In this document: one piece after another, positions 38,051-45,740 of the stretch
Position numbering within the stretch: the first letter of the stretch is position 1
Layout: each line of letters opens with the position of its first letter
The notes under the pieces: generated by a model
The model's input: only the letters and a program-made list of their open reading frames with translations
What the model was told of the DNA's origin: nothing
Database searches by the model: none
Translations under genes and position numbers: made by a program
NCBI GenBank assembly: GCA_964481395.1
Contig: CAYZYG010000007.1
Coordinates: 1 to 64,000 of the forward strand
Direction of reading: 5' to 3'
Length of the DNA: 64,000 nucleotides
DNA from: JBFMFH01 sp964481395
GTDB lineage: Bacteria > Acidobacteriota > Vicinamibacteria > Vicinamibacterales > JAKQTR01

Positions 38051-38272
38051 TCAGGCCACTCGGGGCCGGTAGAGCGGGCGCGGCGTCATCCCGGCCGTGC
38101 GGCACCATGTCTGATACCGCTCGTCGCCCGCGAGAAACTGCTGCGCATCTCGCCTGACGGTCTCCGGAATGGTCGGGTCCAGCGCATCGGCCAGCGCCTG
38201 CTTGATGACGGCGCAGGCGAGGGTGCGGGACACGAGCTCGGGAACGTGTGAGAGTTCGGCGCTGGTCGACAT
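38051..38272 (-). CDS. Small hypothetical protein heading the Mo/W operon
   Basis: This 73-residue protein lies 30 bases upstream of the oxidoreductase. It is mostly helical (AVIKQALADALDPTIPETVRRDAQQFL) with a conserved-looking YQTWCRTAGM segment, and has no membrane segment. AGGG precedes the ATG by seven bases. It could be an assembly chaperone or a small regulator of the enzyme, but I do not recognise the family. Confidence 0.6.
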   Translation of the reverse strand: MSTSAELSHVPELVSRTLACAVIKQALADALDPTIPETVRRDAQQFLAGDERYQTWCRTAGMTPRPLYRPRVA

Positions 38273-38429
38273 GACAACCCTCGAGGGCCGTGCGCTGCCC
38301 GACGCGGGTGCGCATGCTCAGGCCCGCCATCCGTGCCGACGATGAGCAAGTCCGATGCCCGCCGGTCGTCGTGTGCAACCGCGTGCAGATCCGCGCGGCG
38401 GCGGGCAGGCGGTGTCATCGAGTCGACGG

Positions 38430-38450
38430 CCAGAACTTCTGGAATGTCAA
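38430..38450 (-). promoter_or_regulatory. Possible promoter/operator of the Mo/W operon
   Basis: On the minus strand TTGACA (38450-38445) is followed immediately by the perfect palindrome CCAGAAGTTCTGG (38442-38430). It lies about 160 bases upstream of the first gene of the operon. The -10 element is not clear. The rest of the 271-bp gap shows no other recognisable signal. Confidence 0.4.
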
Positions 38451-38544
38451 CGGATTGGCGCAGGGTTGCGCCTGCCGACGCGGACCTGCACCGAATGGGG
38501 TCGTGCGGGCCGCGCCGGCCGGGAGGGCAAAAACTGCGACGGCG

Positions 38545-39270
38545 CTACTCGAAGATCTTCTCGAGTTTTTCGTACTCCATGTGGACCAGTTCGACGGCTT
38601 CCGTGATGCGGATCGTGTCGCCCGCGGCCACCGTCTCGAGCAGCCGATCGACGGCCTTGGTCAGTCGGGTGCGCTGGGCGTCGAACGCCTCGGCACGGGC
38701 CTTGTGGCGTTCCGACAGCGTGGCGGCGTTGAGCGGTCCCAGCTTCTCCTTCAGGATCTTGGCGGACTCGCCGATGGCGCCGACCTGCAGGGGATTGAAC
38801 TGGTAGTGGTAGAGCACGTAGAGCGTGGCGTGGAAGTCGTCCATCTCTTTGAGCACGGGACGGACCACCCGGACGAGGCGTTCGTACTCGGTGTGGAGGC
38901 GCTCGGCTTCCTTCATCAGCACGTCGTTGTTGCCCGACCGCACGGCGGTGCGGTAGCCGTCCACGGCCGTGCGCAGAGCGGCCACGCCCTCGGCCCAGGT
39001 CGTGCGCTTGTCGCGGAGGATGCCTGGCAGTTCGGCCCGCTCGATCTTCTTCAGGTGCTCCTCGATCTTCGGCAGGAAGTCGGCGAGGGCCTTGTAATCC
39101 TTGTTCGGCCAGGCGTCGTGCCACATGGGCATGATGACGTCGTGCATGGCCGTCAGCGCGGGAACCTCGGCCTTCATGTCCTCGGGCTTCGGGGCCTGCG
39201 CAGCGGCGGGCCCGGCGGTCAGCAGGGAGGCGGCGATCAGGAGCGTGAGCACGGAACCAGTGCGGGTCAT
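38545..39270 (-). CDS. Secreted helical protein of unknown function
   Basis: This 241-residue protein has a signal peptide (about residues 1-25, ending AAA-Q). The mature part is all-helical and rich in charged residues, with H44-x6-H-like pairs (MHDVIMPMWHDAW) and ELVHMEYEKLEKIF near the end. The long helices and paired His resemble cytochrome c'-like or metal-binding four-helix bundles, but there is no C-x2-CH haem motif. GGAGG lies seven bases before the ATG. It is divergent from the YtcJ-like gene. Confidence 0.6.
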   Translation of the reverse strand: MTRTGSVLTLLIAASLLTAGPAAAQAPKPEDMKAEVPALTAMHDVIMPMWHDAWPNKDYKALADFLPKIEEHLKKIERAELPGILRDKRTTWAEGVAALRTAVDGYRTAVRSGNNDVLMKEAERLHTEYERLVRVVRPVLKEMDDFHATLYVLYHYQFNPLQVGAIGESAKILKEKLGPLNAATLSERHKARAEAFDAQRTRLTKAVDRLLETVAAGDTIRITEAVELVHMEYEKLEKIFE

Positions 39271-39344
39271 GCGATTTCCTCCAGAATTCACGGTCCCCGA
39301 TGGTAGCATGTCCGGCGTCCCCGCCTGTTGAGGAGGAAACCGCC

Positions 39345-41069
39345 GTGTCCAGCTCATGCAGACGCTCCGCGTTCGCCCTGTTTGCCGTCGCCGCCCTGGT
39401 GGCTGCCGCCTGCGGCGCGCCACCGCCCGAGCCCGCGACGCTCGTCGTCCACCACGGGAAGATCGTGACCGTCGAAGACGGCCAGCCCGAGGTGGCGGCC
39501 ATGGCCGTCCGGGGCGACCGGATCGTCGCCCTCGGCACGGAAGAGGAGATCGCCCCCTTCATCGGAGCGGGGACGCAGGTCGTCGATCTGAAGGGTGCCC
39601 TGGCCATCCCGGGGTTCATCGACAGTCACGGGCACTTCCAGGGGACTGGGCAGGCGAAGCTCGGCCTCGACCTGATGAACGTGGCGAACTGGGACGAAGT
39701 CGTGTCGATGGTCGAGGCGGCCGTCAAGGAGGCGAAGCCCGGGGAGTGGATCATCGGACGCGGCTGGCACCAGGAGAAGTGGAACAAAGTGCCGGAGCCA
39801 AACGTCGAGGGCTTCCCGACGCACGCGTCGATCGACAAGGTGTCGCCCGACAACCCGGTCCTGCTGACGCATGCCAGCGGCCACGCGAGTTTCGCCAACA
39901 AGAAGGCCATGGACCTCGCCGGGGTGACGCGCGCGACGAAGAACCCGTCCGGCGGCGAGATCCTGAAGGACGCGCGCGGCGAGCCCATCGGCATCTTCCG
40001 GGAGACAGCGTCCGGCCTGATCGGCCGCGCTCGCTCGGCCGACCGCGACAAGATGAGCGATGAAGAGCGTGCAGCAGAAGCCCGGAGGATCATCGAACTC
40101 GCCGATCGGGAGTGCCTCGAGAATGGCGTGACGACGTTCCACGACGCCGGGGTGTCGTTCGAAACCGTCGACCTGTACAAGGAGATCGCCGGCGAGGGCA
40201 AGCTGGGCGTGCGCCTCTACGTCATGGTGCGCGAGGGGCCAGAACGGCTGGCCGAGAACCTGGCGAAGTACAAGACCATCGGGTTCGCCGACAACCACGT
40301 GACGGTCCGCTCCATCAAGGTGTCCATCGACGGCGCGCTCGGTCCGCGCGGTGCCTGGCTGCTCGAGCCGTACCAGGATCTGCCCGGACACACGGGCCTG
40401 AATACCACGCCCGTGGACACGCTGCGCGAGGTCACGAAACTCGCCGTGCAGCACGGCTATCAGGTGTGCGTGCACTGTATCGGCGACCGGGCCAACCGGG
40501 AGATGCTGAACGTCTACGAGGAGACGCTGTCGGCGAACCCCCAGTTCACCGACCATCGGTGGAGAGACGAGCACACGCAGCACCTGCACCCGGACGACAT
40601 CGCCCGCTTCGGGAAGCTCGGCGTGATCGCCGCGATGCAGGGGATTCACTGCACCTCGGACGCCCCGTACGTGATGGCGCGCCTGGGTGAGAAGCGCGCT
40701 GAAGAAGGCGCCTACGTCTGGCAGAAGCTGATGAAGACGGGCGCGGTGATCTCGAACGGCACCGATGTGCCGGTCGAGGACATCAGCCCGATCGCCAGCT
40801 ACTACGCGTCCGTCAGCCGGCGCCTGAAGGACGGGACGGTGTTCTATCCGGACCAGCGGATGTCCCGGATGGAGGCGCTGAAGTCCTACACGATCAATGG
40901 CGCGTTCGCTGGATTCGAAGAGGACCTCAAGGGCTCGTTCAAGGTCGGCAAGCTCGCGGATATCGCGGTGCTCTCGAAGGACATTCTGACGGTGCCGGAA
41001 GAGGAGATTCCGTCGACGCAGATCCTGTACACGATTGTCGGGGGGAAGGTGCTGTACCAAGGGAAGTAG
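39345..41069 (+). CDS. YtcJ-like amidohydrolase lipoprotein
   Basis: This 574-residue lipoprotein has a lipobox with C23 (VAAAC-G). The amidohydrolase barrel of the YtcJ subfamily begins LVVHHGKIVTVEDGQ, has IDSHGHF as the H-x-H motif, then HCIGDRANREML and the late metal Asp in NGTDVPVE. Such enzymes hydrolyse amide or imide bonds in small molecules; the substrate is unknown. The GTG at 39345 is chosen because AGGAGG sits eight bases upstream and it opens the signal sequence. Confidence 0.85.
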   Translation: MSSSCRRSAFALFAVAALVAAACGAPPPEPATLVVHHGKIVTVEDGQPEVAAMAVRGDRIVALGTEEEIAPFIGAGTQVVDLKGALAIPGFIDSHGHFQGTGQAKLGLDLMNVANWDEVVSMVEAAVKEAKPGEWIIGRGWHQEKWNKVPEPNVEGFPTHASIDKVSPDNPVLLTHASGHASFANKKAMDLAGVTRATKNPSGGEILKDARGEPIGIFRETASGLIGRARSADRDKMSDEERAAEARRIIELADRECLENGVTTFHDAGVSFETVDLYKEIAGEGKLGVRLYVMVREGPERLAENLAKYKTIGFADNHVTVRSIKVSIDGALGPRGAWLLEPYQDLPGHTGLNTTPVDTLREVTKLAVQHGYQVCVHCIGDRANREMLNVYEETLSANPQFTDHRWRDEHTQHLHPDDIARFGKLGVIAAMQGIHCTSDAPYVMARLGEKRAEEGAYVWQKLMKTGAVISNGTDVPVEDISPIASYYASVSRRLKDGTVFYPDQRMSRMEALKSYTINGAFAGFEEDLKGSFKVGKLADIAVLSKDILTVPEEEIPSTQILYTIVGGKVLYQGK

Positions 41070-41075
41070 AAAGGA

Positions 41076-41170
41076 CCAGGGCGACAGGCGACAGGCGTTA
41101 GGCGACAGGGGTGTGCGGACCGAATCCCGAGTCTCCCCCCCTGTCGCCGGTCGCCCGTCGCCTGTCGCCT
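41076..41170. repeat. Heptanucleotide array pair (GCGACAG / CTGTCGC)
   Basis: A (GCGACAG)-type arm and its complement (CTGTCGC-type) flank about 30 bases. The pair can form a long hairpin directly after the YtcJ-like gene and may act as its terminator. Confidence 0.8.
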
Positions 41171-41185
41171 AGAAATACCGCCTCT

Positions 41186-41230
41186 GGGTATCACCAAATA
41201 CCCTATTGACCCTATGTGAACAATTGTTCA
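41186..41230 (+). promoter_or_regulatory. Promoter region with two palindromic operators for the conduit operon
   Basis: An AT-rich stretch in this GC-rich genome contains GGGTAT-CACCAA-ATACCC (41186-41203), TTGACC (41206-41211, a -35 candidate) and the perfect palindrome TGAACAATTGTTCA (41217-41230), which would lie between -35 and -10. The position suits repression of the porin-cytochrome operon. The regulator is unknown. Confidence 0.55.
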
Positions 41231-41403
41231 AGAATGGGGCGCTGATTCGGGTACCGGGTGAGGTTCCCGAAACAGGCCCGCCCCCAGGCACCCGCCGGAC
41301 GGCCCCCATGCCTCCGCGCAGGACACGTTGCTCACCTCATCTTCATCGTCGTGTCGGCTCCGCCACGACATTTGCCGTGCGGAGTTGCCACAGGAGGGTC
41401 CTC

Positions 41404-42336
41404 ATGCGTCACGCGCGCCTGCTCCTGGCGCTGGCGGCGGTCGGAATCCTGTTCGGAGGTCAGCAGGCCTTCGCCCAGTCCGCCCAGCCGTCGGCCGCCT
41501 GGAGCGCTTCGGATTGCCAGAGCTGCCACGAAGCGGCCCTGGGGCCGAAGTTCCAGCACACCAAGCACGCCAGCCTCGATCAGAGCTGCGCGAGCTGCCA
41601 CCAGAACGTCGGGGAACACGCCAAGGCCCAGATGGCGGGTGACACCAGCGGGCCCGTCCCGTCGGTCAAGCACCTGAAAGCGGGGGACATCAACGCCACG
41701 TGCCTCTCGTGTCACGAGGAGGACGGTCAGGCCAGCTACCTGAGCAGCATGCACGCGCGGCGGAACGTCGCCTGCACGGCATGCCACAGCGTACACGCGT
41801 CGAAGTCGCTGACCGGCCAGCTGAAGACGAAGGTCGACAGCGACACCTGCTACACCTGCCACACGTCGGAACGCGCCAAGGGCATGCGCACGTCGCATCA
41901 TCCGGTCCGCGAGGGTCGGATGAGCTGCGCCAGTTGCCACAATCCCCACGACGGTGCCGCGCCCAAGATGATCAAGGGCGACTCGGTCAACGACCTCTGT
42001 TACACCTGTCACGCCGAGAAGCGCGGCCCCTTCGCCTTCGAGCACGCGCCCGTCCGCGAGGACTGCATCTCGTGCCACGAGCCCCATGGCTCCAACCACC
42101 CCCGGCTGCTCACGCAGAAGATGCCGAATCTCTGCTGGAACTGCCACTTCACGGGGTCGGGCCACTTCGGATCGGGTGACAATCTGTCCACCCCGAAGGG
42201 GGTACCCGTCGCTCCGGCCGGGAGCCCGAGCGGATTCCCGACCGTGAACTCCCGGTTCGTCGAGCGAAGCTGCCGTACCTGCCACGTCAAGGTTCACGGC
42301 TCCAACCATCCCTCTGGCGCGTACTTCGTGAGGTAG
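41404..42336 (+). CDS. DmsE/MtrA-family decahaem cytochrome c
   Basis: This 310-residue periplasmic protein has a signal peptide (about residues 1-24, cleavage near AFA-Q) and ten C-x2-CH haem-binding motifs spread over residues 37-290 (CQSCH, CASCH, CLSCH, CTACH, CYTCH, CASCH, CYTCH, CISCH, CWNCH, CRTCH). DmsE/MtrA proteins insert into an outer-membrane barrel and carry electrons across the outer membrane. The barrel gene follows three bases later. The operon has no obvious outer-surface cytochrome or quinol dehydrogenase gene in this window. Confidence 0.92.
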   Translation: MRHARLLLALAAVGILFGGQQAFAQSAQPSAAWSASDCQSCHEAALGPKFQHTKHASLDQSCASCHQNVGEHAKAQMAGDTSGPVPSVKHLKAGDINATCLSCHEEDGQASYLSSMHARRNVACTACHSVHASKSLTGQLKTKVDSDTCYTCHTSERAKGMRTSHHPVREGRMSCASCHNPHDGAAPKMIKGDSVNDLCYTCHAEKRGPFAFEHAPVREDCISCHEPHGSNHPRLLTQKMPNLCWNCHFTGSGHFGSGDNLSTPKGVPVAPAGSPSGFPTVNSRFVERSCRTCHVKVHGSNHPSGAYFVR

Positions 42337-42339
42337 GCC

Positions 42340-44646
42340 ATGAGACGAACAGCATGGATGACGGTGCTCGCCGCGTGCGGCATCCTGGCCACAGGCTCAT
42401 CGGCCCTCGCGCAGTCGGGCCAGCCGGTCACGCCTGAAAACTGGTTCACCGGCACCGCCCAGGTGATGTTGCTGGGCCGTGACGACGTCAGCTCCTCGAA
42501 GTTCGAGGAATACCGGGTCGTGCCGAAGGGCGTGTCGATGCCCTACTTCGCCCTGCAGGGCTACCAGGGCGGGACGGACTTCGCGCTGGTCGGCCGGAAC
42601 ATCGCTCAGCAGGACCAGCGGTGGACGGGCTGGACGAACTTCGGCTGGGTGGGCATCGCGTTCGACTACAACGAGATCCCGCACGGCATGGGGAACAACG
42701 GACGCACGTTCCTGACCGAGACGGCGCCCGGCGTCTGGAGCATGAGCGGCACGCTGCGGCAGACGTTGGGTGACGCCGTCGACGCGACCCCGACCTCCGG
42801 CCGCAACTACCTCTTCTACTCGAACCTGCTGGCGCCCACGCTGGCGTCGGCCGGCAGCATCGATCTGGATGCGCTGCGCCAGCGCGGAGAGGTCGTCGTC
42901 GACTTCAGCAGGAACCTGCCGTTCGACTTCACGTTCACCTACATGCGCGAACTGAAGTCGGGAACCCGGGGCGCGAGCAGTGGGGACATCCTCGGCGTCG
43001 TCACGAGCGCCATCGACGTCGCCGAGCCGCTCAACGAAGTCACGCAGGACTTCGGCTTCAGGCTCGCCTACAACTTCAAGGCCGGCAACATCCACGGCAC
43101 GTTCAACCGCAACATCTACAACGACCGCGTGGACGCCCTCGTCGTCGACAACCCGTTCCGGGCGACGGACCGGGCCTACACGTCGACGTCGGTCCCGGGC
43201 GGTCCCGCCCAGGCTCGCTTCTCCACGTCGCCCGACAACGAGGCCAGCCGGGGCGCGTTCGGCGTGCTGCTCAAGTTCGCCCGCCAGACCCGCATCACGG
43301 GTGACGTGGCGTTTTCGACGTGGACGCAGGACGCTCCGTTCCTGCCGTACACGATCAACTCGGCGATCCTGACGCCGGCCGGCGCGGCGGCGAACAGCCT
43401 GTCTTCGCTGCAGGCCACGTCGCTCGGCGGGAAGATCAACACGACGCTGGTGAACCTCGGCTTCGTGTCGCGGCCGGTGGAGGGACTCGGGATCCGCCTG
43501 CGCTACCGCAGCTACGATCTCGCGAACAAGACGACGCCCATCGTCTGGGCCGGCAGCACCTCGGGCTCGCCGGACCGATCCTGGGATGTCGCCTCGCCGT
43601 CCGCCGACGCGCCGAACGGGTACATCACGGCGAATCTGTACGACAACAAGACGGCGACCTTTTCCGGGCAGGTCAGCTACGACATCAAGGACCTGACGGT
43701 GGAGGGGTCGTTCCGGGCGTCGAGCCTCGACCGGACGTACCGGGAGGCGACCACGGGCCAGGAGAACAGCTACGGATTCGCGGCGGTGTATCACGCCGCG
43801 GACTGGCTGGGGTTCCGGGGGTACGTGGACCGGGCCAACCGGAGCGCTGAGGGTGAGACGGTCTACGGGTTCCAGTCCGACGAGGCGGAGCGGGAGACGA
43901 CTCGCACGGGGATCAACGTCGAACTCACGCCTGGTGCCGGGTTCGGCGTGACGTTCGCGTACGTGCTCCGGGACGTCACCTATCCGGACCGGCCGGACCG
44001 GGTGCAGGTGTCGGGCGGGGTTCCGGTGGCCGGCGCGGCTCCCATTCCGGGCACGCCGAGCGGCCTGCTGGAAGCGTCGTACGACGCGTACACGGTGGAG
44101 GTCGACTACGCGCCCAACGCGCGAGCGCAGTTCGGGGCCTACTACACCTACGAGAAGAACGCCTCGACGAACCAGTGGCACACGACCACCGGGGCGGCGC
44201 TGAACAACTCGCTCCGCTACGAGGGCAGCGACAAGGGCAACACCTTCGGGGCGAGCGTGGTGTTCCAGCTCGTGCCGGAGAAATGGACGTGCTCGCTGTT
44301 CGCGAACCATCAGAAGGTGGACGGCCTGATGGACATCACCGCCCGTGAGGCGGGGTCGTTCTACACGCCCGGCCGCACGGGCCTGGTGCCTCCCGGCACG
44401 GGCGGCGCCCAGGACATCGTCGACTACGACGACACCCGGCTGACGATCGTGAAGGCGCAGCTGGACTACAACGTGGCCGAGGCGTGGACGTTCAGCGGCG
44501 GCTACTGGTACGAGAAGTACACGTACGCGGACGCGATGACGAGCGGGACGTCGAACTTCCCGCAGTCGGTCCTGTTCTTCCTGAAGGCCGACGACGGGGA
44601 CTACAAGGCTGGCGTCGGCTATCTCAAGCTGACGTACCGCTTCTAG
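42340..44646 (+). CDS. MtrB/PioB/DmsF-family outer-membrane barrel
   Basis: This 768-residue protein has a signal peptide (about residues 1-24) and a long beta-barrel with alternating short strands, ending in LKLTYRF with terminal Phe. It pairs with the decahaem cytochrome to form a porin-cytochrome electron conduit. No N-terminal C-x2-C motif like that of some MtrB proteins is seen. GAGG lies eight bases before the ATG. Confidence 0.85.
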   Translation: MRRTAWMTVLAACGILATGSSALAQSGQPVTPENWFTGTAQVMLLGRDDVSSSKFEEYRVVPKGVSMPYFALQGYQGGTDFALVGRNIAQQDQRWTGWTNFGWVGIAFDYNEIPHGMGNNGRTFLTETAPGVWSMSGTLRQTLGDAVDATPTSGRNYLFYSNLLAPTLASAGSIDLDALRQRGEVVVDFSRNLPFDFTFTYMRELKSGTRGASSGDILGVVTSAIDVAEPLNEVTQDFGFRLAYNFKAGNIHGTFNRNIYNDRVDALVVDNPFRATDRAYTSTSVPGGPAQARFSTSPDNEASRGAFGVLLKFARQTRITGDVAFSTWTQDAPFLPYTINSAILTPAGAAANSLSSLQATSLGGKINTTLVNLGFVSRPVEGLGIRLRYRSYDLANKTTPIVWAGSTSGSPDRSWDVASPSADAPNGYITANLYDNKTATFSGQVSYDIKDLTVEGSFRASSLDRTYREATTGQENSYGFAAVYHAADWLGFRGYVDRANRSAEGETVYGFQSDEAERETTRTGINVELTPGAGFGVTFAYVLRDVTYPDRPDRVQVSGGVPVAGAAPIPGTPSGLLEASYDAYTVEVDYAPNARAQFGAYYTYEKNASTNQWHTTTGAALNNSLRYEGSDKGNTFGASVVFQLVPEKWTCSLFANHQKVDGLMDITAREAGSFYTPGRTGLVPPGTGGAQDIVDYDDTRLTIVKAQLDYNVAEAWTFSGGYWYEKYTYADAMTSGTSNFPQSVLFFLKADDGDYKAGVGYLKLTYRF

Positions 44647-44648
44647 CC

Positions 44649-44702
44649 AGCGGGTGCTTCCGGGGGCGGCCGCGACGGCCGCCCCCGGGGCACTACCCGC
44701 TG
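44649..44702 (+). terminator. Large nested hairpin terminator after the conduit operon
   Basis: A perfect 13-bp inner stem (CCGGGGGCGGCCG with loop CGA, 44660-44688) is nested in an outer AGCGGGT...ACCCGCT pair. There is no T-run. It begins a few bases after the barrel gene stop. Confidence 0.75.
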
Positions 44703-44814
44703 ACCACCTCGCGTTTCCGGGCCGGGCCGGCATGACGGGCCAGGTCAGGATTGCACGCCGTGATCGACGTTCCCTCCGGCTCGGGCCCTTCACGTCCGGT
44801 CCGGAGGCTCCTGT

Positions 44815-45513
44815 TCACCGCTTCACACACTCCTGGTGCGGGCGGTAGCCTGCCGCGATCGCGGCTTCTGCCGTCGCGAACCCGGCCGTGCAGGCTTCGC
44901 AGCGGTAGTGCTCGCAGCCCGGCGCGTGGAACACCCTGCTCTTCACGTTGCCATGGAAAGGGCCGGTGACCGCTCGCTGGGGCTCGCCGGCCGGTCCTCC
45001 CCGTGCGGCGCTTCCACCTGGGCGCCGGCCGTGCTCGTCTCTGAAATCCCAGGGTGCGATGGGCGCGGCGTCTGCCCAGAGGCCGCGCCGGCTCTGTCTT
45101 GACTGGCGCTCGGCCTGCGCATAGGCCGCGTCACCGGAGTAGCGCGTGTAGTGCCAGCCGTGGCCAGTCCGGATGACATCGAGGCCGACATCCACGCCGC
45201 CGACGCTGACGCGAGCGACGAGGCGGCCGTACTGATCGACGTCGCGGACATCGACCGACACCAGTCTGCCCCTGACGAGGGTGGAGAGAAACTCCCGCGA
45301 GGCCTCACCGAACGCCTGTCCGCCCTCTGGAGCATCGACACCGTGCAGCCGCACCTCGACCTCACGCCCGTCGCGCAGGATGCGCATCGAGTCGCCGTCG
45401 AGGACCGCGACGACCCGGGCGGTGAAGGTGCTGGCGGGCTGCGCCGCGCACGAGACCGCGGTGAGGGCACAGGCGAGGAGTGCGATCGCTGTCCGTTTCA
45501 CCCCGACAATCAT
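44815..45513 (-). CDS. Thermonuclease-family lipoprotein with Ada-like zinc domain
   Basis: This 232-residue protein has a lipobox with C22 (AVSC). A staphylococcal-nuclease domain at about 30-150 includes VLDGDSMRI, VRLHGVDAPE and the DQYGRLVARV strand with catalytic Asp, Arg and Glu. A short C-terminal domain at about 188-230 (GNVKSRVFHAPGC-x2-Y-x2-C...AAGYRPHQEC) resembles the metal-binding knuckle of Ada-like domains. It should cleave nucleic acid at the cell surface or in the periplasm, perhaps for scavenging. Confidence 0.82.
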   Translation of the reverse strand: MIVGVKRTAIALLACALTAVSCAAQPASTFTARVVAVLDGDSMRILRDGREVEVRLHGVDAPEGGQAFGEASREFLSTLVRGRLVSVDVRDVDQYGRLVARVSVGGVDVGLDVIRTGHGWHYTRYSGDAAYAQAERQSRQSRRGLWADAAPIAPWDFRDEHGRRPGGSAARGGPAGEPQRAVTGPFHGNVKSRVFHAPGCEHYRCEACTAGFATAEAAIAAGYRPHQECVKR

Positions 45514-45583
45514 AGTGTGGTCCCGATCTCGGCTGCCTGCCGCCGTTCGAATCCCGACTCGCGCTTGCCCCGACGAAGCCGCG

Positions 45584-45672
45584 CCCTTCGAGCCTTCGGC
45601 AGGATCAGGGTCGTCCCGAGCTGAGCGGAGGGACGACTGGCTCAGCGCGTGGTGAGCCTGTCGAACCCCGCG
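45584..45672. repeat. Palindromic intergenic element, CCCTTCGAG...GAGCCTGTCGAA type
   Basis: CCCTTCGAGCCTTCGGCAGG and GGTGAGCCTGTCGAACC contain related palindromic halves around a hairpin (GTCGTCCC...GGGACGAC). It belongs to the same family as the elements near 31441 and 49467. Confidence 0.55.
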
Positions 45673-45696
45673 GCCGCGCGTCTGTGCTTACCGCTC

Positions 45697-45729
45697 CTGG
45701 CCCCGGGTCCCGGATCCCGGATCCCGGTC
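45697..45729. repeat. Heptanucleotide array (CCCGGAT type)
   Basis: CCCCGGG, TCCCGGA, TCCCGGA and TCCCGGT units lie just beyond the metH stop codon. Confidence 0.75.
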
Positions 45730-45740
45730 GAGATGTCCCC

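Noticed and set aside
38273..38544. Moco/Tuco-type riboswitch upstream of the Mo/W operon
   Set aside because: I could not find a convincing conserved core; only a palindrome next to a TTGACA hexamer is visible.
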